Assembly: GCA_037953745.1 (NCBI GenBank)
Contig: JBAKBP010000771.1
Span: 124,001 to 188,000 of the forward strand
Direction of reading: 5' to 3'
DNA: 64,000 bases
DNA from: Lithodes maja
Taxonomy: Eukaryota > Arthropoda > Malacostraca > Decapoda > Lithodidae
The notes under the pieces were generated by a model. It saw nothing but the letters and a program-made list of their open reading frames with translations, was not told the origin of the DNA and ran no database searches. The translations under genes and the position numbers were made by a program. Positions within the stretch are counted from its first letter, which is position 1. Each line of letters opens with the position of its first letter. Positions 33,765 to 43,125 of this stretch are shown here, piece after piece.

Positions 33765-34375
33765 AAGGGCAGGAGGTGAATAAATCTAGGAAGGTGAAGA
33801 CACGCAGACATTTCTCGCCATTTCACAAGTTCAGCCGGACCAAATGAGCTCCACAGCAGGGAAGACACGCAGACATTTCTCACCATTTCACCAGTTTAGC
33901 TGGACCACATGAGCTCCACAGCAGAACTCTTATAGGGCAGGGCCAAAGGATGAAGCAAGAACTGTTACACTGCAGCACCAACGAAGCAGTGATCAAGGGC
34001 GAAGATTGAGAGATCAGGACTAAGGAAGAAAAAAATCACGATGCATAAAATTGCACTACTAGGGAGAATTGAGCTAGCTTGGCCGCACGAGTGACCGAAG
34101 AGACAAATCAGGTCAGGAGCCAACAACCTAGCCAGGCCAACTAAGAGGGCCCGACAGGGTGTCATATGATATGGGCCGCCCGAAGGACAACCGAATGAGA
34201 CAGAAGGGGAAAAACATAGAAAGAGGACAAAAAAACTATGCGAAATTAGTCAAACCGACGACGAAACCTAGAGGGGAGAGGGAAATAACCATAACCCTCC
34301 CTCATCAAGCTCCAGTCGCCAGCCCCGAAGCCCCCTACCGCGACAAGGAGCGTAGTACTAGGGGGGGTTGTTTTT
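33765..34375 (+). repeat. Dispersed repeat, copy 1 (also 34950-35578; part at 36204-36320)
   Basis: Shared blocks: GAAGGTGAAGACACGCAG, CACATGAGCTC, TATAGGGCAGGGCC and an end with GCCCCGAAGCCCCC and a G run. 33795-33930 contains an internal tandem duplication. Copies flank the LINE fragment at 34385-34920. Confidence 0.75.
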
Positions 34376-34384
34376 CATAAATTT

Positions 34385-34920
34385 ATCAAGCCGCCTTTTA
34401 AACGCTTCTGTGCTGCATATCGTTGTGTCCCTTATTTCTCTCGGCAAACAGTTGAAAATCCTGGAACCAAAGTTATTAAAATGTTCTGCCTCAACTGTTT
34501 TTAGTAATTGTGACAAAGAAGTGAGAGTTTTTCTGCAACAAGTTCTACCGAACCTGGGATGGGTCTGGCTCTTGATGACAACTCCTTCATGCAGAGATGG
34601 ACAGGGTACCACACCTTCCAGGTATACAGTATATGATGCAGTAGCGCTCTTGTCTTCTTTGCAGGGAGTACTGTACATTCCCAGCTCCCTCAACCGGTCC
34701 CAGTAGCTCAGAGATTCACTTGCAATCTTTCTGGTGAACACACTCAGCACCTGCTCCAGTTCCTGGATGTTTGTTTTATTCAGTAAGGGCATCATAACCG
34801 GCACACATACTCCATTCTGGAGACCATCAGCGACCTCCATAGCAGTAGAAGATGTTCTGGATCTCTGGACAGGCAGGTGCGAAGAATCCAGCCTAACATC
34901 TGTTAGGCTGTTTTTGTGAT
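34385..34920 (-). pseudogene. LINE 3' end fragment
   Basis: Minus strand from 34840 to 34358 is open for 160 codons: RKIASESLSYWDRLRELGMY, then GVVPCPSLHEGVV, then FGSRIFNCLPREIRDTTICS and FKRRLDKFM. The order YW-RL--L then LP--IR is the C-terminal signature of CR1/Jockey-type LINEs. No RT active site is present. It separates two copies of a dispersed repeat. Confidence 0.75.
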
Positions 34921-34949
34921 ATTTGTATTTTTTTTTTTTTTTTTAAATA

Positions 34950-35578
34950 TTAGTTTAACCAGACCACTGAGCTCTACAAAAGAACTCTCATAGGGCTGGC
35001 CCGAAGGATTCGATCAAGATATATAACTAAACGAGTCAAGATAGAGAGGGAAGGGCAGTAGTGGAACAAATCGAGGAAGGTGAAGACACGCAGAAATTTC
35101 TTGCCATTTCACCAGTTCAGCCGGACCACATGAGCTCTTATAGGGCAGGGCCGAAGGATGAGGCAAGAACTGCTACACAGCAACACCAACCAAGAAGTGA
35201 TCAGGGCGAAGAATGAGAGATCAGGTCGAAGGTAGAAAAAATCAGATCGAGAAGCAAAAAATGCATTACCGCAGGGAATCAAGTCAGTCCGGCCACATCA
35301 GTAACCGAAGAGAAAAATCAGGTCAGGAGTCTGCTACCTAGCCAGGCCAGGGAGACATGAGATATAGGCTGCCCGAGGACAGCCGAATGGGACAGAATAT
35401 GAATAGAAGGGGAAAAACATAGAATGAGGAATGAAAAACTACTGAAAATTAGTCAAGCTGAGGACGAAAGCTCGAGGGGAGAGAGGGAGGGAAATAACCA
35501 CAACCATCCCCCATCAAGCTCTAGTCGCCGGGCCCGAAGCCCCCCAACCACGGCAAGGAGAGTAGTATCAGGGGGGGA
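34950..35578 (+). repeat. Dispersed repeat, copy 2
   Basis: Counterpart of 33765-34375 with the same order of blocks, ending at a G run near 35571-35578. Confidence 0.75.
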
Positions 35579-35920
35579 TATTTAGACATGCTCACTAAAA
35601 GTGCAGTCTTTACTCATCCATACTACCAGAGTATGGAATACAGCAAATATATAGTAATATCCACCAACAATGATGGATTTGTCTAGGAATATGGGCCTAA
35701 TTCTGTACCTTTAATTGGCCACTCGCGAGTTTCAGGCTATAAGGAAGCTAGAGCCATACACATCGATATTTAGCAAAATTACCATCCAAAATACAGTTGA
35801 AGTGCATGATGATGTATGTACAGTATAGGCCTACACGCGGGCATATACCCCATTGCTGGGGGTGGGTGACTCGAGACAGAGCCCAAACCGATTTTGTTTT
35901 ATATATACAGTACAACTAAA

Positions 35921-36164
35921 GTGTGAAAAGAAACACCTTGAGATGGTTCGCCATGTGGAACATATGGGAAGTGAGAGAATGACTAAGAGAGTGTACGAGA
36001 GTGAAGTGGAAGGAGGGAGAGGTGGAAGGATGGAGTTCAGAAGTATATGCGTGAAAGCGGTGCTGGATGGGAGGAGGGACGTCAACTGACTGGGGACAGA
36101 GATGCATAGGGGTGTTTCATTCGTGGTCACCCCTTCGGAGATCACGGCATCCGGCAATAGATAA

Positions 36165-36196
<32 letters not shown>
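35921..36196 (+). pseudogene. RTE-like LINE 3' end with GATA tail
   Basis: Nucleotide match to the end of the 25082-27142 LINE (AAAAGAAACACCTTGAGATGG, GTGTACGAGAGTGAAGTGG), frame-broken, ending in a (GATA)n tail at 36154-36196. Confidence 0.85.
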
Positions 36197-36355
36197 TTAG
36201 TTAGTTGAACTAGACCACTGAGTTCCCAAATAGAACTCCCATACGGCTGGTCCGGCTGGTCCGAAGGATTAGATCATGATGGGCGATCAATCAATACAGG
36301 AATGGAAAGATAAGGAAGGAATTAAATGAAACTAAGGAGATAGAGGAGTCATTAA

Positions 36356-36563
36356 CCCCTACTGTACTGGTGACGTCTCTTTTTATTTGATTTCAGCTTC
36401 AGTTAGACTATTTTATTCAGCTTAGGAAGGATATATGGTTACTGAAAGAATGAATTGAGATACTATGTAGCCTTTTTATTGGTATACGTCCTTCCTAAGC
36501 TGAATAAAATCGTCTAATAGTAGTCAGAACATAATGAAAAGGACATCACCAGTATTGTACGGG
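36356..36563. mobile_element. TTAA-flanked MITE family B, copy 1
   Basis: TTAA at 36352-36355 and 36564-36567 flank 208 bp. Ends: CCCCTACTGTACTGGTGACG and, on the other strand, CCCGTACAATACTGGTGATG. Inner arms around TTTTATTCAGCTTAGGAAGG also pair, so the whole unit can fold back. Confidence 0.85.
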
Positions 36564-36942
36564 TTAAAGAAGCGGAAAAACGGTAGGGGGAGAAGGACGG
36601 ACATTCTGCTAGTATGGCACGAAATATAGGAAGCGTAGACGGGAATACTTTCGACAGTCTGTAAGAATGTGGTGAATCGTCAGAGGCGCGCCGCACGCAT
36701 ATGGAGCACTGAGGTTGAATACCGTATGCCATGTATGGGGACGACATCAAATAGCCATGGGTTAAATGCGTATGACCAATCCGGAGACGGGTCAGAAGAA
36801 CTTCGAAATGACGGGTAGATTGAAATGATAGTTGCCAAGGACCAACTGTAGGTTTAACAAGGCGAAGGAGGTTGGCGGTAGAGGATTGAGAGGACCAAAA
36901 TATTTGTCATCGCCGAGTAATAACTGGTCGCAATGCTGGAGC

Positions 36943-37170
36943 CCGAACAGAAACAACATTTAAAGTTCCAATTCTCAGGGTCCGGGACCACTTTTCGCGT
37001 TCCCTTGCCCCTTTCTCCGTCTCGTCGAGTAGGAGAATTTTACAAGGGGAGGAGGATTCCTAGCCCCCTGCTCCCAGAAGGAAAAGTAGGACAGTAAAAG
37101 AGACAGACAGAAACGGCTAAGGCGGGTAGAGGCTGCCAAACCTCACTCTGGATAGAACCAGCCCTCACCC
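36943..37170. repeat. Dispersed repeat, copy 2
   Basis: Counterpart of 33060-33290, same orientation. Confidence 0.8.
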
Positions 37171-37649
37171 CAAATAATCATAAAAATGCATTGAATTATA
37201 TTTAGGTATACTTTCTATCCATCACATAACTTTTGTATTTCTTCTAATATCAATGGTTACAACTCCAATTTCTTTATAGCTAAAAACTCGCAAGTACAGT
37301 AGTCAATTTAATGCTATGTAACTTACCTTAATTTCTTACAGGATAATGAAAACTCTACATAATAAGTAGGCTACATTAATTTTGTTCCCAACAAAAACTG
37401 TATAAAAAACTAGCTGCCACGGCAACCATACATTCATCCATAAATGTTCTCTATTAAAATTGTTACGTCTCAAAATTAGTTTACAGTAAATATATGAATT
37501 CCTCCTCCTACCACTCCAGTGTTCAGTACACCTATTATCACCAGTACTTTAATTATTAATGTGACTTATCAGAAACGGAATGATGAAAGGATGCGATACT
37601 TTAAGGGGGGGTATTTAGTTTGTTCCCTAGACCTCCATCAAGCTTAAAA
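37171..37649. other. Gene-free AT-rich stretch
   Basis: Nothing recognised. Confidence 0.4.
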
Positions 37650-37860
37650 TTACACCCCCTTGAGTCCCTTTCAAGATATATTTGTACATTTTTCGGTAGA
37701 AAAATGTCCCGGCCGAAGGCCGGTTCCTCTTAAATTACAGGCTCGCTATCGCTCGCCAGGATAAAATTGACACCTGAATGGCACGAAAGGTCTTAATATA
37801 GGGTGAAAGTTATTCAAATCGCTAAACTAATGGGGCAAACGTTTTAGAATATCAAAAGCA
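37650..37860. repeat. Dispersed repeat, copy 2
   Basis: Counterpart of 15875-16075. Confidence 0.7.
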
Positions 37861-38218
37861 ATGGGGCTAAACATGAGGGAGAAAGGGGTCAAGAAAAAAA
37901 TCCCTTAAGTGGAGATCTACCCTTAAAGACATAAATGAAACATTTTGATCTTACCAGAAATAAATGCACCATAGCACTAACATGTTCTAAAAATATTATA
38001 TCGAGTCACATGTTTTTTTTTTTTTTTAGTATTTATCAAACTCAGTCACTTCAGTTCTATGAAAATGCATAACATGTTTATTGGTCAAGCGGTGATATAC
38101 ATGAAATGTAACAGCAACCAGCAAGAACAGGAAAACTGGTCCAGTCATGAATAATAAAGGAAGATCATTGTAGTGGAGTGTGATGCTTTCCCGTAGTCAC
38201 TAAAATTAAACAGGTTAA

Positions 38219-38681
38219 CTCCTTCACCACCATGACGTATTTATCATCATATTCTGGTTGACATTAGATGATTTTATTTACTCTATAATGTACACTCGGT
38301 CAAAGAAGTATCTGCACCCCTATGCTGATCATCTGGTGTGTACAGCTCGGTAGGGTTGACACCTCTGCCTGCAACTATATCCATGTGTCAGAGACTGTAG
38401 GGTTGGCACCTCTTCCTGCAACTATATCCATGTGTCAGACTATCGTCTCCGACACATGGATATAGTTGCAGGCAGAGGTGCCAACCCTACCGAGCTATAC
38501 ACACCAGATGATCAGCGTAGGGGTGTAGATACTTCTTTGACCGAGTGTGCCTATACGACTCAAATGTGTAAATATGATGTCAATAAACCCTCTTAGTAAC
38601 ATAGGTCCTTCTTAAACTGCATAACAAAAATCTAATTTTAGCCAGAATCAAGGGTAAAAAGGGGTCATGGTGCTGAAGGGG
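38219..38681. mobile_element. TTAA-flanked MITE family B, copy 2, carrying a nested element
   Basis: TTAA at 38215-38218 and 38682-38685. Ends: CTCCTTCACCACCATGACG and, on the other strand, CCCCTTCAGCACCATGACC. The 255 bp at 38293-38547 are a second element; without it the unit is about 206 bp, as in the other copies. Confidence 0.85.
38293..38547. mobile_element. Tc1/mariner-type foldback MITE
   Basis: The ends are CACTCGGTCAAAGAAGTATC and its reverse complement, preceded by TA on the left (TG on the right, probably mutated). The arms span nearly the whole unit. The left arm carries an extra internal copy of about 48 bp (GTAGGGTTGGCACCTCTTCC...), so the arms are unequal. Non-coding. Confidence 0.8.
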
Positions 38682-38685
38682 TTAA

Positions 38686-39105
38686 TATGTTGCTAAGAAA
38701 ACATTTCTGGTCACTGGTGAGGCGGTCACACAGAGTTCTTTCAGCGTTTTTTCGAGCCCGTCATCAATTGTTTCACCAATTTTGTCTTAAATTACCAAAT
38801 TAGTTTAAGATGGTCATCAATTCCAGATATAAACTAGATACAAGAGTGAATGAATCAACCCATGTTTCTGAATTAGGTGTTTTTCAACCAAGAACAGGGT
38901 AATGAAGGGGTTAAGCCTCCCAGATGGTACCAATTTTCCCTCCGGCCCATGGACTAAGGGGACTAAAACGAGCACTTTTTCCCTCATTTTCTCCCACAAC
39001 TCTGATCTGGATGTGTGAAATTATCGGTACACGTTTGTAAGATTCCTGTTACCTAGAAAAATGTACAGTACCTCCAGCCTAGTTTATAAAATCAGTGCCA
39101 AAGTC
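38686..39105. other. Gene-free stretch
   Basis: Contains a GAAGGGGTTAA near 38900, possibly the end of another truncated family B unit. No coding sequence. Confidence 0.4.
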
Positions 39106-39109
39106 TTAA

Positions 39110-39315
39110 CCCATTCAGTACCGGTGTTGTCCTTTCAACTTTATTCCAGCTACTGTTAGACGATTTTATTCAGTTTAAAAAAGGCCTCCAGCAATAAACA
39201 GGCTTTGAACTATCTGACTCATTCCTTTTTACTACCACAGATCCTTCTCAAACTGCAAAACAAATTTCTAAATATGGCTAGAACAAATTTAAAAGACGTC
39301 GCCGGAACCAAAGTG
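39110..39315. mobile_element. TTAA-flanked MITE family B, copy 3
   Basis: TTAA at 39106-39109 and 39316-39319 flank 206 bp. It starts CCCATTCAGTACCGGTG and has CAGCTACTGTTAGACG internally. The first ~60 bp correspond to the core of the satellite unit that starts 30 bp downstream. Confidence 0.8.
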
Positions 39316-39348
39316 TTAACAAGTTGTGAGAATAAAGTTGATGATAAA

Positions 39349-42093
39349 AGCTTGAGTGCTACTGTATATACAGTATATCCCATTCAGTACCAAGGACGTC
39401 CTTTGTATCATATTATAGCTACTATTAGACAAAGCTTGAGTGCTACTGTATATACAGTATATCCCATTCAGTACCAAGGACGTCCTTTGTACCATATTAT
39501 AGCTACTATTAGACAAAGCTTGAGTGCTACTGTATATACAGTATATCCCATTCAGTACCAAGGACGTCCTTTGTATCATATTATAGCTACTATTAGACAA
39601 AGCTTGAGTGCTACTGTATATACAGTATATCCCATTCAGTACCAAGGACGTCCTTTGTATCATATTATAGCTACTATTAGACAAAGCTTGAGTGCTACTG
39701 TATATACAGTATATCCCATTCAGTACCAAGGACGTCCTTTGTATCATATTATAGCTACTATTAGACAAAGCTTGAGTGCTACTGTATATACAGTATATCC
39801 CATTCAGTACCAAGGACGTCCTTTGTACCATATTATAGCTACTATTAGACAAAGCTTGAGTGCTACTGTATATACAGTATATCCCATTCAGTACCAAGGA
39901 CGTCCTTTGTACCATATTATAGCTACTATTAGACAAAGCTTGAGTGCTACTGTATATACAGTATATCCCATTCAGTACCAAGGACGTCCTTTGTATCATA
40001 TTATAGCTACTATTAGACAAAGCTTGAGTGCTACTGTATATACAGTATATCCCATTCAGTACCAAGGACGTCCTTTGTATCATATTATAGCTACTATTAG
40101 ACAAAGCTTGAGTGCTACTGTATATACAGTATATCCCATTCAGTACCAAGGACGTCCTTTGTATCATATTATAGCTACTATTAGACAAAGCTTGAGTGCT
40201 ACTGTATATACAGTATATCCCATTCAGTACCAAGGACGTCCTTTGTATCATATTATAGCTACTATTAGACAAAGCTTGAGTGCTACTGTATATACAGTAT
40301 ATCCCATTCAGTACCAAAGACGTCCTTTGTATCATATTATAGCTACTATTAGACAAAGCTTGAGTGCTACTGTATATACAGTATATCCCATTCAGTACCA
40401 AGGACGTCCTTTGTATCATATTATAGCTACTATTAGACAAAGCTTGAGTGCTACTGTATATACAGTATATCCCATTCAGTACCAAGGACGTCCTTTGTAC
40501 CATATTATAGCTACTATTAGACAAAGCTTGAGTGCTACTGTATATACAGTATATCCCATTCAGTACCAAGGACGTCCTTTGTACCATATTATAGCTACTA
40601 TTAGACAAAGCTTGAGTGCTACTGTATATACAGTATATCCCATTCAGTACCAAGGACGTCCTTTGTATCATATTATAGCTACTATTAGACAAAGCTTGAG
40701 TGCTACTGTATATACAGTATATCCCATTCAGTACCAAGGACGTCCTTTGTATCATATTATAGCTACTATTAGACAAAGCTTGAGTGCTACTGTATATACA
40801 GTATATCCCATTCAGTACCAAGGACGTCCTTTGTATCATATTATAGCTACTATTAGACAAAGCTTGAGTGCTACTGTATATACAGTATATCCCATTCAGT
40901 ACCAAGGACGTCCTTTGTATCATATTATAGCTACTATTAGACAAAGCTTGAGTGCTACTGTATATACAGTATATCCCATTCAGTACCAAGGACGTCCTTT
41001 GTATCATATTATAGCTACTATTAGACAAAGCTTGAGTGCTACTGTATATACAGTATATCCCATTCAGTACCAAGGACGTCCTTTGTATCATATTATAGCT
41101 ACTATTAGACAAAGCTTGAGTGCTACTGTATATACAGTATATCCCATTCAGTACCAAGGACGTCCTTTGTATCATATTATAGCTACTATTAGACAAAGCT
41201 TGAGTGCTACTGTATATACAGTATATCCCATTCAGTACCAAGGACGTCCTTTGTACCATATTATAGCTACTATTAGACAAAGCTTGAGTGCTACTGTATA
41301 TACAGTATATCCCATTCAGTACCAAGGACGTCCTTTGTATCATATTATAGCTACTATTAGACAAAGCTTGAGTGCTACTGTATATACAGTATATCCCATT
41401 CAGTACCAAGGACGTCCTTTGTATCATATTATAGCTACTATTAGACAAAGCTTGAGTGCTACTGTATATCCCATTCAGTACCAAGGACGTCCTTTGTACC
41501 ATATTATAGCTACTATTAGACAAAGCTTGAGTGCTACTGTATATACAGTATATCCCATTCAGTACCAAGGACGTCCTTTGTATCATATTATAGCTACTAT
41601 TAGACAAAGCTTGAGTGCTACTGTATATACAGTATATCCCATTCAGTACCAAGGACGTCCTTTGTATCATATTATAGCTACTATTAGACAAAGCTTGAGT
41701 GCTACTGTATATACAGTATATCCCATTCAGTACCAAGGACGTCCTTTGTATCATATTATAGCTACTATTAGACAAAGCTTGAGTGCTACTGTATATCCCA
41801 TTCAGTACCAAGGACGTCCTTTGTACCATATTATAGCTACTATTAGACAAAGCTTGAGTGCTACTGTATATACAGTATATCCCATTCAGTACCAAGGACG
41901 TCCTTTGTATCATATTATAGCTACTATTAGACAAAGCTTGAGTGCTACTGTATATACAGTATATCCCATTCAGTACCAAGGACGTCCTTTGTATCATATT
42001 ATAGCTACTATTAGACAAAGCTTGAGTGCTACTGTATATCCCATTCAGTACCAAGGACGTCCTTTGTACCATATTATAGCTACTATTAGACAA
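39349..42093 (+). repeat. Satellite array: 33 units (30 x 84 bp, 3 x 75 bp)
   Basis: Each unit starts AGCTTGAGTGCTACTG and contains the palindrome ACTGTATATACAGT, then CCCATTCAGTACC and AGCTACTATTAGACAA. Three units near the distal end lack 9 bp (one ACAGTATAT). Units are nearly identical; the main variant is T/C in TGTATCAT/TGTACCAT. 84 and 75 are multiples of three and the unit has no stop in two frames, so open frames of 980 (+) and 925 (-) codons appear; these are considered artefacts. The unit resembles the first part of MITE family B. Confidence 0.95.
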
Positions 42094-42160
42094 AGCTTAG
42101 GTGTTAAAGAAGCCTTATCTCGGAAAGACAGAACTACTGAGGTGTGAATACTGATACAGT

Positions 42161-42510
42161 AATTGGGAGGTTTGACGTACCTCCCAACCTACCAAATAGG
42201 AAAACCTACTATTTGGTAGTAGTCTTGGAAAATCCAACGTCAAGGCTATTAACCTAATTGCAATGACGACTTGTCTAATTTGACTGCTATGTCGTCATTC
42301 CAACCGCGGTTAAAAAGAAAACGTCTAGAGTCAACTCCTTATCTTGCTCTAGGAGACGTTGTACATTAACCAAAACTACCACCGAAGGTGAAAAAAGCAT
42401 AGAAGAGAAGAAAAAGGGGTTTACCTTAGTTACCGCTCAAGGCCCATCCCGTGTTCCGTCATGCGCAGATCCCTGTCGAACGTGCGCATAAGCGACCCTC
42501 TCTTGTTATC
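42161..42510 (-). repeat. DIRS terminal repeat at the 3' end (coding sense)
   Basis: 42230-42510 is inverted relative to about 50297-51210 (without the MITE), sharing ATCCAACGTCAAGGCTATTAA, CCGCGGTTAAAAAGAAAACG and the TCAAGGCCCATCCCGTG block. The outermost 80 bp (42161-42240) are unique to this end and form a hairpin (ACCTACCAAATAGG); they are copied inverted in the internal complementary region. Confidence 0.9.
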
Positions 42511-42573
42511 ACATCTCACGCCAGCAGAAGAACGCGGATGGGCAGGGGTCCGGAGTGAGGGAGGGTATTATGT

Positions 42574-42687
42574 ACGTTGGATTTTCCAAGACTACTACCA
42601 AATAGTAGGTTTTCCTATTTGGTAGGTTGGGAGGTACGTCAAACCTCCCAATTTGTTAGTAGTCTTGGCAAATCCAACGTCAAGGCT
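42574..42687 (-). repeat. DIRS internal complementary region
   Basis: 42574-42653 is the exact inverted complement of the left outer end 42161-42240. 42650-42687 is the complement of the right outer end about 51187-51223. The two meet at AATT. In the DIRS replication model this region templates completion and circular joining of the ends. Confidence 0.92.
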
Positions 42688-42689
42688 GC

Positions 42690-43125
42690 ATAACAAATAG
42701 GAGGAGGACATCCAAGCCCAACATACCAAAAAAAACAATGCATAAGACAAAATTATGAATGACAAAGAAACACAAGTTAAACAAGAGAGTTTAATAAAAG
42801 CGTGAAAAACTGAGGAGTAGCTAAAAAGAGCAGTTTTAACACGTGCCCGTCATTCATATTAATGCAAAACCATAGACTTGTCTTAAACCAAAAAGCACTG
42901 TACATAAAAACCCTTTTCTTCCAAAATGAACAAAAAACAAGGAACACAAACTTAAAACACAATTTGCAAGGAGGCAAAAACACTTATGTACTGTATACAT
43001 ATAACATAATCCCAAACTTGTAATCCAGTGTTGCAAACCCGTACTCCCCCCCCCCCCTTTTGCAAAGAAAACAAAGTAAAAGAAAGAGTGACAAGGGGGG
43101 AAGACCAGGCAACCTCGCTAGAGCT
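42690..43125. other. DIRS 3' non-coding region
   Basis: A-rich spacer between the recombinase stop and the internal complementary region, with a C run at 43046-43057. Confidence 0.5.

Noticed and set aside
39349..42093. CRISPR-like array
   Set aside because: Units are identical along their full length with no variable spacers, and the DNA is eukaryotic.
39205..42147. 980-codon plus-strand ORF (and 925-codon minus-strand ORF) of 28-residue repeats
   Set aside because: Produced by a satellite whose unit length is a multiple of three; open on both strands, no signal peptide or non-repeat domain, and variation is not codon-biased.
42161..42510. Conventional LTRs or TIRs of a DNA transposon around 42-51 kb
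   Set aside because: The repeats are inverted, have an internal complementary region and enclose a tyrosine recombinase and RT, which is DIRS architecture.
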